From contig NZ_VZOW01000032.1 of the NCBI RefSeq assembly GCF_008801835.1, positions 1-60,791 of the forward strand: a DNA stretch of 60,791 bases, written 5' to 3'. The position numbers and the translations under genes are program-made. Positions 10,854 through 20,528 of the stretch are shown piece after piece (within the stretch, counting starts at the first letter, position 1; every line of letters begins with the position of its first letter). The notes below the pieces were generated by a model. That model ran no database searches. It was not told where the DNA came from and saw only the letters and a list, made by a program, of their open reading frames with translations. This DNA is from Cupriavidus pauculus (GTDB taxonomy: Bacteria; Pseudomonadota; Gammaproteobacteria; Burkholderiales; Burkholderiaceae).

Positions 10854-13103
10854 TCAACGGCGCGCCGACACTTTCTCCACCTTCGCGTCGCGTATGCCGG
10901 CACCACGCACCTCGATGCCGATTTCATGCACGACCTGGCCGCCCGCATCGACCAGTTGCACGCGATGCCGGCCCGGCCATGGCAGCCACGCAATCTGCCC
11001 GCCGCGGCCCAGCGGCTTGCCGTCCATGCGCCAGCTCACCGCCTGCGCCGTCTGGCCAGTCAGGCCGTCGGCGTGAAGCCAGACGCGCTGCGCGGCCGGC
11101 GGAATATCGGGATCCAGCGCGAAGATAGTGCCGTCGGCCGGGCTGGCGATGGCGGGCGCGCTTGGTGCGCGGCCGGTCGTGCCGACGCTGACGCGATGCA
11201 GCGCCGTGCCCGATAGAAAGACTTCGTCGCGCGCCGGCTCAAGGTTGTCGTCGAAGCGCAGCGCCACGCGCTCGACGCCGGTCGGCATGGCCGGCGCGCG
11301 GCTCGCGGTCCGTTCGTGCAGCGCCTCCATGACCTCGTGCCAGACCGGCGCGGCGCCCGACACGCCCGATACGTCGTGCATGCTGGCGCCGCTGGCGTTG
11401 CCGACCCATACACCCACCGTGTAGCGCTGCGACCAGCCCACGCACCAGTTGTCGCGCATGTCCTTGCTGGTGCCGGTTTTCACGGCGGTCCAGAACCGCG
11501 TGGTGAGCGGACTGTCGAGCCCGAAGGTCCGCGCGCGCGCGTGACGATCGGACAGCACGTCGCCGATGATGTACGTCGACGCCCCGCTCATCACCGGCTG
11601 GCGTTGCAAAGCCGGCGCTTCGACGGTCATGCGCGACGGCGCATACGCGCCCTGGTTGGCGAAACTGCGATACGCGTTGGTCAACGACAGCAACGACACA
11701 TCGGCGCTGCCGAGCGCGAGGCTGTAGCCGTAGTAATCACCCGATTGGGTCAGCGGCAGGCCCAGCGCGACCAGTCGCCGATGAAAGCGATGGGGCGTGA
11801 CCATCACGAGTGTGCGCACCGCGGGCACGTTCAGCGACGATCCCAGCGCGGCGCGCAAACTGACCCATCCCGCGTAGCGATGATCGTAATTCTGCGGAAT
11901 ATAGAGGCCGCCGCCCGTGGGCAGGTTCACGGGTCGATCGTCGAGCAGCGAAGCGGCAGTCAGCCGGCGCTCCTCGATCGCCTGGGCATAGAGAAACGGC
12001 TTCAGCGTGGAGCCCGCCTGACGCAACGCCGCGGCGTGGTCCACCTGCGCCGCCGACGACAACGCGCCCGACGATCCCACATAGGCGAGCACATCGCCGC
12101 TGGCGTTATCGATCACCACCACGGCGCCGTCCTCGACATTGCGGCCGGCCAGCTCGCGCAGATGGCGATCGAGACTGTTCACGGCCACGCGCTGCAGGTT
12201 GGCGTCGAGCGTCGACACGATGCGCGGCGGCAGCGGCCTGCCAGCTGGCGTGGCGGCGCGCGCCTGTGCCACCACGGCTCGCGCCAGATGCGGCGCCAGA
12301 TTGCCGCCGCGCCGCACGGACATGCCATCGCCGCCCAGGCTGACCGACCTGGCCAGCGCCAGCGTCGTGAAGCCGTCGAGGCCATCGCACTCGCGCGGCT
12401 GTTTCATGTCGCGCAGAATGCCGCAGGCGCGTTTGGAGACTTGCAGCGCCGATGCATTCGGACTGCGCACCAGCGCCACGGCCACCGCCGCCTCGCGCGC
12501 GTCGAGCCCGCTTGGCGCCTTGCCGAACAACGTCTGCGACATCGCCGACAGGCCCACCAGTTCACCGCGGAACGGCACCAGATTCAGATACGCCTCGAGA
12601 ATCTGGTCCTTGCTCCAGCCGCGCTCCAGCGACGACGCGCTGACCACCTGCCCAAGCTTTTGTCCAAAGCTGCGGCCGCGGCCGGCGCGCAGATCGTCGT
12701 CGAGCAGACCGGCCAGCTGCATCGTCAGCGTCGACGCGCCGCGCGTGCGCGTATTCCACAGATTTGCCCAAGCCGCGGCGGCCACGCCCTGCCAGTCGAC
12801 GCCGCTATGCGCATAGAAACGTTTGTCCTCGGACAGCACGATGGCCGTGCGCAACGCCGGTGACGTATCGGTCAGCGTCACCCAGTCGCCACGGCGCGCA
12901 GTGAAATCGTCACGCACGCGCGCCACGGTCTCGCCATGCCGGTCGGTCACTACGATATCGGCGCTGCGCCAGTGGTCCCGCACCTCGCGAAACGAAGGCG
13001 CCGCCTGCGCGATGCCCGCGACGCACGCGCCCAGCCACAGCGCCATCGCCACGCGGATCGCGCCGCGCGCTGGCTTCGATGACCACGCCAACCGTTTCAC
13101 CAC
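10854..13103 (-). CDS. pbpC: Penicillin-binding protein 1C
   Basis: A 749-residue bifunctional peptidoglycan synthase. A membrane anchor at about residues 15-35 is followed by a GT51 glycosyltransferase domain (VLSEDKRFYAHSGVDWQGV, with the catalytic glutamate) and a transpeptidase domain. The transpeptidase has the active-site serine in GSTLKPF, SLN as second motif and KTGTS as third. A C-terminal domain after about residue 660 matches the PBP1C-type tail. The start is a GTG (13103 or 13100) after AAGGGATC. It overlaps the stop of the YhhN gene and lies in one operon with the alpha-2-macroglobulin gene, as in E. coli where pbpC and yfhM are neighbours. Together they are thought to repair the wall when proteases breach the envelope. 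Confidence 0.92.
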   Translation of the reverse strand: MVKRLAWSSKPARGAIRVAMALWLGACVAGIAQAAPSFREVRDHWRSADIVVTDRHGETVARVRDDFTARRGDWVTLTDTSPALRTAIVLSEDKRFYAHSGVDWQGVAAAAWANLWNTRTRGASTLTMQLAGLLDDDLRAGRGRSFGQKLGQVVSASSLERGWSKDQILEAYLNLVPFRGELVGLSAMSQTLFGKAPSGLDAREAAVAVALVRSPNASALQVSKRACGILRDMKQPRECDGLDGFTTLALARSVSLGGDGMSVRRGGNLAPHLARAVVAQARAATPAGRPLPPRIVSTLDANLQRVAVNSLDRHLRELAGRNVEDGAVVVIDNASGDVLAYVGSSGALSSAAQVDHAAALRQAGSTLKPFLYAQAIEERRLTAASLLDDRPVNLPTGGGLYIPQNYDHRYAGWVSLRAALGSSLNVPAVRTLVMVTPHRFHRRLVALGLPLTQSGDYYGYSLALGSADVSLLSLTNAYRSFANQGAYAPSRMTVEAPALQRQPVMSGASTYIIGDVLSDRHARARTFGLDSPLTTRFWTAVKTGTSKDMRDNWCVGWSQRYTVGVWVGNASGASMHDVSGVSGAAPVWHEVMEALHERTASRAPAMPTGVERVALRFDDNLEPARDEVFLSGTALHRVSVGTTGRAPSAPAIASPADGTIFALDPDIPPAAQRVWLHADGLTGQTAQAVSWRMDGKPLGRGGQIAWLPWPGRHRVQLVDAGGQVVHEIGIEVRGAGIRDAKVEKVSARR

Positions 13104-13807
13104 GATCCCTTCGAATACGTCGATTCACCGCGCTCGGCCACCACGCCGGCCACCAGCAGCACCTGCGCGATGGCGTAGGTCCACCAGATGCCGAGCTGAT
13201 AGGTCTCGAACGGCGACAGGAATTTCGCCATGCCGATCATCGCGTCCGACATCACGAAGCACAGCGCGCCAAGCGCCGCCAGCGGCGTCGGCAGCCGCGC
13301 CAGCATCGCCGCGCAGGCCATCGCCGCCAGCACGGCGATATACACGGTGACCGGCCACATCATGTCGCCAAGGTTTGGCCAGAAGCGCCCCAGCAGCGCC
13401 GCCGCCGCACCGATCACCAGGCCACAACCGACCAGGCGATGCGCACGCAGGTCGCCGCCCAGCGGCACGAACAGGCGCAGGTAGGCGAGATGCGCGAGCA
13501 GGAATGCGCCGAGGCCGCCGATGAACGAAATCCGCAGCCCCGGCAACGCCAGCAGGAAATCTCCCAGCCCGGAAAACACCAGCGCCACCACCAGCCAGCG
13601 GCGCTCGCCCGTGGGGCGGTGAAACCATGCCGCGCGCGCCAACAGCAACGCCATCGCCGTCTTCCAGACCGGCTGATAGGCGATCTGGCCCGTCAGCGGC
13701 GCGCCGGGAGGCAGATCGAGCGACGCCTGGAACAGCAGCAGGCCATAGGTGAGGCCGGCCAGTGCGCCGGCGATCCACCATTCGCGCACGCGAGGGGGCA
13801 TCCGCAT
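13097..13807 (-). CDS. YhhN / TMEM86 family membrane protein (lysoplasmalogenase-like)
   Basis: The 236-residue protein is almost wholly hydrophobic, with about eight membrane segments. The family core is visible: YQPVWKTAMALLLARA, FSGLGDFLLALPG with its conserved aspartate, FIGGLGAFLLAHLAYL, and a C-terminal SDAMIGMAKF. Mammalian TMEM86 and a few bacterial members hydrolyse lysoplasmalogens; the role in bacteria is largely untested. It sits between the alpha-2-macroglobulin gene (12 bases upstream) and pbpC (overlap of seven bases), so it is made with two envelope-defence proteins. A link to lipid or wall maintenance is an inference from that position. Confidence 0.85.
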   Translation of the reverse strand: MRMPPRVREWWIAGALAGLTYGLLLFQASLDLPPGAPLTGQIAYQPVWKTAMALLLARAAWFHRPTGERRWLVVALVFSGLGDFLLALPGLRISFIGGLGAFLLAHLAYLRLFVPLGGDLRAHRLVGCGLVIGAAAALLGRFWPNLGDMMWPVTVYIAVLAAMACAAMLARLPTPLAALGALCFVMSDAMIGMAKFLSPFETYQLGIWWTYAIAQVLLVAGVVAERGESTYSKGSW

Positions 13808-13818
13808 GGCGATCCAGC

Positions 13819-16800
13819 TCACTTGCCGGCTCCGACGGTCAGTTTGGCGTTGGGCGCCTCGCCAAAGACATCGGGCGCGTACATCGCTTCCACGCGTGTC
13901 GGCGGCAACGCGAATTCGCCGGCATTGTTGAGCCGCACCGTGTACTCCACGCTCAGCGCACCCTTCGGTACGTAACCGAAATATTCGCGATAGGCCTCCG
14001 GCGTACGTTCCGTAAAGGTAGACCACGCCTTTTTCTCGTCGCGCGTGGCGATCTGCGAATCGCGGCCCAGGCCGCTGCCAAGAATCGTGGCGCCCGTGGG
14101 CACCGGATCGCTGACCACCACCCAGGTCATGTCGGCCTGCGCATCGATATCGAGCTTGACGCGATACGTATCGCCGCGCGACCACTTGCCCGCCACCGCC
14201 TGCTCCACCGGCGTGACGCTGCGGCGCACGCGGTAGCCGGCGGCCACCGGCTCGCGCAGCGGCACGGCAGCCAGCGCGCGCACCGTGGCCCACGGGCGAC
14301 CGCTGCCCTGCTGCTCCACCTGCAGCGTCGAAGGCGCTCCGGCCGATGTCGCCGGCCACGGCAGATCGACCGCGCCGCTGGCGACGCCGTCCTTCTGCGT
14401 GGCGCGCGACCAATCGAACGTCCGCGACGCATCGCCAAGCGTGGCGCGTGCGCTGCCGGACACCGGCGTCTTCTCGTACACCGCCGCATAGCGACGAATC
14501 GCCAGCACGCCCCAGGCGTTGGCGGTGGTGGTCATCCACGCGCCGCGCGTCTGGCGTCCCAGCAGTCCCGTCACCAGCTGCGGCACGTCGTCCTTCCACG
14601 TCGGCAGTTGCGATGCCAGCGCCAGCAGCCTGGCCGCATTGACGTCGCCGCCCGACATCAGCCACCACCAGTTATCGTTGCGCTCGGTCGAGAAGACCAG
14701 TCGCGTGCCCTGCACGGTCAGGCGGCTGCGCAACAGCTGCGTGGCGTCGGCCATGCGCTTGTCGCGCTCGGGGACGTCCTGCACGCGCGACAGGATGCTC
14801 AGCCAGTCGATCAGCGCGGAGGTTGGCCATTGATCGGGCAGGATCTGGATCGAACCGAGCATGCGTGCCTGCGCCTTGCCGCCGCGCGACAGCGCCTCGA
14901 TGGCGGCGAGCTTGCGCACGTCCAGATCCATCGTGGCCGCCGCGGCCGGCGACCAGCGCGGCGGCGAGATGCGGCCTTCGACAAACGCGATCAGGCCGCG
15001 CTCCATCTGCTCGCGCTGCGCATCGGGAATGCGCATCGGCATACCGGCGCGCGAGGCTTCGTCGGCAATCGCCAGCAAATACGCGGTCAACGTTTCGCTG
15101 CCCGATTCGCCGTCGCTGCGCAGCGGGAAGTACGACGCAAGCCCGTTGCTGTCGAGATACGACGGCAGTTGCGCCATCAGCGCGTCCCATGCAGCCGCAT
15201 CGCCCAGGCCGAGCGATTTCGAGGTGCGCTGTTCCAGGCAACTGAACGGATAGTTGCGGAACCACTCGCGCACACCGGGCATGCCGCCTGCGAGCGACGA
15301 CTGCAGCGACACCTGCATGCCGCCACGCAACTTGCCGGCCGGATCGGCCAGCGCGCCGGCGGGCGCCTGCACCGGCACCGACATGTTTGGCGCCAGCTGC
15401 GCCAACATCGCCTGCTGCACCGTCACCGGCACGGCCGGCACGATCTGCTGCGACACCTTGAGCTTGTCGCTGGCGTCGCCGGTGCCCTTTTCCGCGGCCG
15501 CCACCTCCCACAGGATCGTGCCACTGCGGCTGTATGCGAGCAGTGCCGGCGCGGTGATATCCCAGCCGATTTCGCGCGCCTCGCCCGCGGGAATCTGCAC
15601 GGTCTGCGCGGGCAGCGTCAGCGCATCGACCAGCGTGGCGCGCGCCGTGGCCTCCACCGTCATCGCGCGTTGCGTGGTGTTGCGCAGCGTGAACATGGCA
15701 CGGTACTTGTCGTCCTCGCGCACCAGCAACGGCAGCCCCGCGATCATCTGCAGATCCTGCGTGGCGGCGATCGTGGCGCTGCCGCTGCCGAAGCGATTCA
15801 CGCCGAGATCGGCCACGGCCACGATGCGGAAGCTGGTGAGCGAATCGTTCAGCGGCACTTCCAGCGTTGCCTTGCCTTCGCCATCGAGCTGCACACGCGG
15901 ATTCCACAGCAGCAGCGTGTCGAACAGTTCGCGCGTGGGGCTCTTGCCGCCGCCACCGCCGGCCGGCACCGCCTTGCGGCCATAGTGCCGGCGCCCGATG
16001 ATTTCCATTTGCGCGGTCGATGTTTCCACGCCGTAGCTGCGCTGCTGCACCATCGCATCGAGCAGATTCCAGCTGTTGTTCGGCATCAGCTCAAGCAGCG
16101 CCTGGTCGACCGCGGCCAGTGCCACTTCGCCGTTGGCCGCGGGCTTGCCGTCGGGCAGCTTCACCTGCACCACCACGCGCGCCTTGCCGCGCACGGGATA
16201 GCTGGCCTTGTCGGGCGTCACGCTGACGTCCAGCCGGTAAGCATCGTTGCCCACGCGGATCTGCGCCAGGCCCAGCCGGAAAGCCGGCTTGGACAGATCG
16301 ACCAGCGGCGACGGCGCCACGTATTCGCGGCCTTCGCTGCGGAATGCATGCCACCAGTCCAGCGGCTGGCGCCAGCCCCAGGTGAAGAACGAATACCACG
16401 GCACTTCGCGCAGGCGTCCGCGAATGCTGAGCACCGACACGTAGACGTTCGGGCCCCATTCGGACTTCACCTTGAGCTTGATCGTCGGATCGGCGCCGCT
16501 CAATTCCACCACCTCGGTATCGAGAATGCCTTCACGTTCGATGGCGACCAGCGCCGTGGCGCGGCGGAACGGCATGCGCACCTGGAACACTGCGGTATCG
16601 CCCGGCGCATACGAGCGCTTTTCAGGCAGCACATCCATGCGGTCGTGGTTTTCGCCGCCGAACCACAGTTCGCCCTGGCGCGTCACCCATACCGTGGTGG
16701 CCGCCTGCGCAACGCGGCCTTCCGAATCGCGTGCATTGGCCACCAGCTCCACTTCACCGGCCTGCGACAGCTCCACCTCGCAACGCACGCGGCCCTGGGC

Positions 16801-19800
16801 ATCGGTGCGCGCTTCGCACACCACCCCGAGATCCTTGCTTTCGCTGCGATTGTCGTAGCGATAGAAGCCGCCAACCACGCGCTTGCGCGAGGACGTGGTG
16901 GTGCGCGCGCGCGCTTTCACCTGCACCGGCGAATCGGCGACCGGCTTGCCCTGCGTATCGAGCACCACGCCGTACACCGCAAGCTTTTGCTTGATCGACA
17001 CCCAGCTCGACGCCTTGATGCCGGCCACCACCGCCGACGGCCACAGCGCGACGGTCTGGCGCAGCGTCTGGATCTCGCCGTTCGGATCGGCAAAACCGGC
17101 TTCCAGCACGAGATCGCCCGGCACGGCCACCTTCGGCAAATCCTTGACCACCAGCTTGCCGTTGCCGTCCTTGTCCAGCGTCAGCGGCAGCTTGTCGGCA
17201 ACGAGTTTTTCCGAATCGTCGCGCGCGCTGTCGGCATCCTGATCGTCTTCCTCGTCGCCGCTGCTGCTGCTCTCCTGCTGCGTACGCGGCTGGCTGAACG
17301 AGAAGTCGTCGTAATCGGCAAAATTCACCGGCTTGTTGCGCATCAGTGCCGACACGCGCACCGGCAGTCCTGCCGCGCCGCCGCCATTGAGATAGTGCAG
17401 CTCGACATTCACCGGCACCTGCGCGGGCGCCACCAGCGCATTGCCCTTGATCTTCGGGTCGCGCGTGACCGAGAGCGTGCCCGACAGGACCGGCAAGCGG
17501 AACGCTTCCACGCGGAAGCTGCCGCTGTCCAGCGAGCGATCGTTGTCGTACACCAGCGCCACGTCATAGACGCCGAGCTTGGCCGCCTGCGGCACCTGGA
17601 AGGTGTTTTCCGCGCTGCGCCCGCCGGTGGCGGTATTGCGCCACGCCAGCGACATCTCGTACTTCTGCCCGGTGCCCTGGTGCGTGATCACCAGCGTTTG
17701 CGGCAGCGCCGCCGGCAATGCAAATCCCTGCGCCGTTTCATTGCGGATCAGGTGCTTCATCGACACCGTTTCGCCGGCGCGCAGCAGCGTGCGGTCGAAC
17801 ACGGTATGTGCGCGCACCGTCTGCTTCGGGCTCAGGTCGGTCGGCACGTTGAAGCGCCAGGTCTCGATGCCGCGATTCCAGTCCGACATCACGAACGCCA
17901 TGTCGGCTTTGCCGCGGGCCTGCGGATGATCGGCGCCGATGCGTGCGGATACGAAATAGCCGTCCATGCCGTTGCCGCAATCCTTGTAGCGACGATCGGG
18001 CAGCGTTGCGATGCGCGCGACGCCCGTGCCATCGGTTACCGCCTGGCCCAGCAGTTCGCCCTCGCAACTGCGCACGGCCACTTTGGCATTGGCCACCGGC
18101 TTGCCGTCGTCGAGCGTCGTCACCCATGCCAGGCCGCTCATGTCGCCATCGGCCGTGCCGCGCGCCAGCTTGAAATGCACGCCAAGGTTGGTCACCAGCG
18201 CGGCGGTGCGCACGTACATCGGCGCCTTCTTGCCGAGCAGCGCTTCGCCCAGCATCGGCGAGGCGATCTCCACCACATGAAAGCCCGGCTCCGGCAGAGG
18301 AATGCCGACCACTTCGAACGGGCGTGGCGTAGTGTCGGTCGGCTTGGGAATGTCGAGCTTCTTGACGCCGGCCACGCCGTTGAGCAACGACACCGAGCGC
18401 GTTTCGATGCTCGGCGCGTTGCGCGGGCTCTGCACGTCGTACGGCGCGCGGCCGGCGCGGATTGCATCGATCTGCTGCCGTGTCCACGAGTTTTCGTGCA
18501 TGCGCTTGACCATGCCGAACCAGCGCAGGATGGCCGTATCGTCATCGACCTTGAGCCGCGCCACGGTGCCCGCCTCGGCGCGCACGGCCAGTGCCGGCAG
18601 ATCGGCTTCGACATTGCGCAGCGTCACCGGCAGCAGCGGCGGGTAGTCGCTGGCCGGCTTGCCACGCGGCACATCGGCAAAGCGCTCGACCACGCCGAAC
18701 GGCGCGGCGGCGAACTTTGCCAGCGGCGGCAACGCCGCCGTGGTCAGCTTGATCGGGAACAGGTCCGCATTGCCGAGCGCGCGGCCGCTTTCATCCTTGA
18801 GATCCTTGGGCGCCTCGATCGTCAGGCTGGCCTTTTCCGGGAACGGCCCCTTGAACGTGACCGACGATACTGGCGCGTCGGCGGCCTGGTCCGGATCGAA
18901 CGCGGGCGCCTGCGGGCCCGACGGCGTCTTCAGCACGATATGTTCGGCGGCCTTGCGCGAGATCGGCGCGGAAAACGTGACCGTCATCGGACGCAATGGC
19001 GTGCACGGCGCTTCGGCGCGTTCGCGCTCGCAGGTAAAGCCGGCCGAAAACGGCTCGCGCACCTGGAAATCGAAACGCCGTGCCGCCGTGGCTGCCAGAC
19101 CGGACGGCGTGGCGATGCCCGCATCGAGCACCAACTGCATGCGCGCGCCGGCCGGCAGCCGTTGCTGGCACGCCAGCAGATGGACGGCGTCGGCCTCGCG
19201 CTTGACCACCTCTTTCCAGCCGATCGCCTCGATGACGCCGTCGCGGTCCTTGCCGGTCAGCAGCCGCACGGGGATGCGCTCGCCAAGGCCCTCGGCCTGG
19301 CACCACGCATGCTCGCGGATCGATCCGGCCGTGGCCGCGCCGTTGAAGCGCAGCGCAAACACCTGGTCTTCCTCGACCTGTCCGCCCGAGGGGCGCGCCG
19401 AGACCACGATCGGTCCGCCGGTTTCGAAGCGGTATTCGGGCTTGCCGGAATAGGCCTTGCCGGCCACGCTCTTGAGTCCGCCGGAGATCCGCACGGTACA
19501 ACGCACGCCCGGCGGCAGGTCGCGCTCGAAGTCGTAGACCCAGTTGGTCGCATTGACCCAGCGTCCGCTGCCACCGACGCTGCCGCCGACGCACGATACG
19601 GAGGCAGGCGCCGCGGCCTTGAGGTCGCCCATCGGCACCATCGCTTCGTCGAAGCGGATCGCCACTTGGCGAACCTGTGGGTTCACCCCTTCGGGTGAAA
19701 AGCGCGTGATCTGCGCGGCCGATGCGGCCGGCGCCCATGTCAGCGCGCTGAAAACAAGACCTGCGGCGGCGGCTACGGTCGCCGTGGCGATCTTTCCCAT

Positions 19801-19803
19801 CAT
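13819..19803 (-). CDS. Bacterial alpha-2-macroglobulin (YfhM-like, thioester type)
   Basis: A very large protein of about 1994 residues. It begins MMGKIATATVAAAAGLVFSALTWAPAASA, a signal peptide ending ASA without a lipobox cysteine, so it should be soluble or loosely held in the periplasm rather than a lipoprotein like E. coli YfhM. Macroglobulin-type beta domains follow (for example SIRGRLREVPWYSFF and LLWNPRV). The thioester motif CLEQ is present near residue 1520 within YPFSCLEQRTSK, so it can trap proteases covalently. The two ATG codons at 19803 and 19800 both fit a GAGGGCAGG site. It heads the operon with YhhN and pbpC. The opposite strand is also open for nearly 6 kb but this is a codon-bias artefact. 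Confidence 0.93.
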   Translation of the reverse strand: MMGKIATATVAAAAGLVFSALTWAPAASAAQITRFSPEGVNPQVRQVAIRFDEAMVPMGDLKAAAPASVSCVGGSVGGSGRWVNATNWVYDFERDLPPGVRCTVRISGGLKSVAGKAYSGKPEYRFETGGPIVVSARPSGGQVEEDQVFALRFNGAATAGSIREHAWCQAEGLGERIPVRLLTGKDRDGVIEAIGWKEVVKREADAVHLLACQQRLPAGARMQLVLDAGIATPSGLAATAARRFDFQVREPFSAGFTCERERAEAPCTPLRPMTVTFSAPISRKAAEHIVLKTPSGPQAPAFDPDQAADAPVSSVTFKGPFPEKASLTIEAPKDLKDESGRALGNADLFPIKLTTAALPPLAKFAAAPFGVVERFADVPRGKPASDYPPLLPVTLRNVEADLPALAVRAEAGTVARLKVDDDTAILRWFGMVKRMHENSWTRQQIDAIRAGRAPYDVQSPRNAPSIETRSVSLLNGVAGVKKLDIPKPTDTTPRPFEVVGIPLPEPGFHVVEIASPMLGEALLGKKAPMYVRTAALVTNLGVHFKLARGTADGDMSGLAWVTTLDDGKPVANAKVAVRSCEGELLGQAVTDGTGVARIATLPDRRYKDCGNGMDGYFVSARIGADHPQARGKADMAFVMSDWNRGIETWRFNVPTDLSPKQTVRAHTVFDRTLLRAGETVSMKHLIRNETAQGFALPAALPQTLVITHQGTGQKYEMSLAWRNTATGGRSAENTFQVPQAAKLGVYDVALVYDNDRSLDSGSFRVEAFRLPVLSGTLSVTRDPKIKGNALVAPAQVPVNVELHYLNGGGAAGLPVRVSALMRNKPVNFADYDDFSFSQPRTQQESSSSGDEEDDQDADSARDDSEKLVADKLPLTLDKDGNGKLVVKDLPKVAVPGDLVLEAGFADPNGEIQTLRQTVALWPSAVVAGIKASSWVSIKQKLAVYGVVLDTQGKPVADSPVQVKARARTTTSSRKRVVGGFYRYDNRSESKDLGVVCEARTDAQGRVRCEVELSQAGEVELVANARDSEGRVAQAATTVWVTRQGELWFGGENHDRMDVLPEKRSYAPGDTAVFQVRMPFRRATALVAIEREGILDTEVVELSGADPTIKLKVKSEWGPNVYVSVLSIRGRLREVPWYSFFTWGWRQPLDWWHAFRSEGREYVAPSPLVDLSKPAFRLGLAQIRVGNDAYRLDVSVTPDKASYPVRGKARVVVQVKLPDGKPAANGEVALAAVDQALLELMPNNSWNLLDAMVQQRSYGVETSTAQMEIIGRRHYGRKAVPAGGGGGKSPTRELFDTLLLWNPRVQLDGEGKATLEVPLNDSLTSFRIVAVADLGVNRFGSGSATIAATQDLQMIAGLPLLVREDDKYRAMFTLRNTTQRAMTVEATARATLVDALTLPAQTVQIPAGEAREIGWDITAPALLAYSRSGTILWEVAAAEKGTGDASDKLKVSQQIVPAVPVTVQQAMLAQLAPNMSVPVQAPAGALADPAGKLRGGMQVSLQSSLAGGMPGVREWFRNYPFSCLEQRTSKSLGLGDAAAWDALMAQLPSYLDSNGLASYFPLRSDGESGSETLTAYLLAIADEASRAGMPMRIPDAQREQMERGLIAFVEGRISPPRWSPAAAATMDLDVRKLAAIEALSRGGKAQARMLGSIQILPDQWPTSALIDWLSILSRVQDVPERDKRMADATQLLRSRLTVQGTRLVFSTERNDNWWWLMSGGDVNAARLLALASQLPTWKDDVPQLVTGLLGRQTRGAWMTTTANAWGVLAIRRYAAVYEKTPVSGSARATLGDASRTFDWSRATQKDGVASGAVDLPWPATSAGAPSTLQVEQQGSGRPWATVRALAAVPLREPVAAGYRVRRSVTPVEQAVAGKWSRGDTYRVKLDIDAQADMTWVVVSDPVPTGATILGSGLGRDSQIATRDEKKAWSTFTERTPEAYREYFGYVPKGALSVEYTVRLNNAGEFALPPTRVEAMYAPDVFGEAPNAKLTVGAGK

Positions 19804-19896
19804 CCTGCCCTCTGTCGGAATTGGCTCCGCGCGAGGGTGACATGCAGAGGTGGCAAGCGCAAGCCTCTGCACATTTTGGAAGAATGACCTTGCGAT

Positions 19897-20376
19897 TTAT
19901 CGTAGATGCGCTAGTGGCAGCGGGCCTTCCCGCTTCAACGCGGTCAGCACGATATTGGACCGGATGCTCTCCACGCCCGGCACGCGCATCAGTTTCTTCA
20001 TCGTGAATTCCGCCAGCGTGGGCAGGTCCGCCACCACCACGCGCACCAGATAGTCGGCTTCGCCGGCCACCGAATAGCACTCCTGCACTTCTTCGAGCAG
20101 CAGGATCTCTTCGCGGAAGCGCTCGATGATGGTGTCGCCGTGATGGGCCAGCTTGACGCTGATAAAGACCAGCACGCCCAGCCCCAGCGCCTGCAGCGAC
20201 AGGTTCACCCGATAGCCAGTGATCACGCCGTCCGCTTCCAGCCGGGCCAGGCGCCGTCCAACCTGGCTTGGCGACAGGTGCACGCGCTCGGCCAGCTGCT
20301 GGTGCGTGGATCGTCCGTCGGCTTGCAGCGCCGCCAGCAGGGCGAGGTCGTAGGGGTCGAAGTCGGCTTGATTCAT
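19897..20376 (-). CDS. Lrp/AsnC family transcriptional regulator
   Basis: The 159-residue protein starts MNQADFDPYDLALLAALQADGRSTHQQLAERVHLSPSQVGRRLARLE, an AsnC-type helix-turn-helix at about residues 25-50. The RAM effector domain follows (VQECYSVAGEADYLVRVVVADLPTLAEF), which binds amino acids. The gene is divergent from phhA with a 152-base shared region, and in related bacteria regulators of this type control phenylalanine breakdown, so phenylalanine or tyrosine is the probable effector. The ATG at 20376 gives the normal family length. Confidence 0.88.
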   Translation of the reverse strand: MNQADFDPYDLALLAALQADGRSTHQQLAERVHLSPSQVGRRLARLEADGVITGYRVNLSLQALGLGVLVFISVKLAHHGDTIIERFREEILLLEEVQECYSVAGEADYLVRVVVADLPTLAEFTMKKLMRVPGVESIRSNIVLTALKREGPLPLAHLR

Positions 20377-20482
20377 ATGCGCAGAAATCCCGCAGTTAGG
20401 CGTCTCAATGTGCGGATTATATGCACCGTATGCCCAAAGATCGGCCATTTTGCGGCCTGTTTGCATCGTCCCATCGCTAGAC

Positions 20483-20504
20483 TGTGCATAAATTCCGCAT
20501 CACA
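20483..20504. promoter_or_regulatory. Candidate Lrp/AsnC operator in the phhA leader
   Basis: The stretch runs from TGTGCAT to GCATCACA and is an imperfect dyad with AT-rich centre. It lies 25 bases before the phhA start, between it and the divergent regulator gene. The match to Lrp-type sites is loose, so this is only a candidate. Confidence 0.35.
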
Positions 20505-20528
20505 TCATAATTTCTTGGAGACGCCACC

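Noticed and set aside
13762..19698. Very long open frame (about 1978 codons) on the plus strand
   Set aside because: It is exactly antisense to the alpha-2-macroglobulin gene, is extremely rich in Arg, His and Gln, and shows no domain. GC-rich codon bias on the real strand leaves the opposite strand free of stops.
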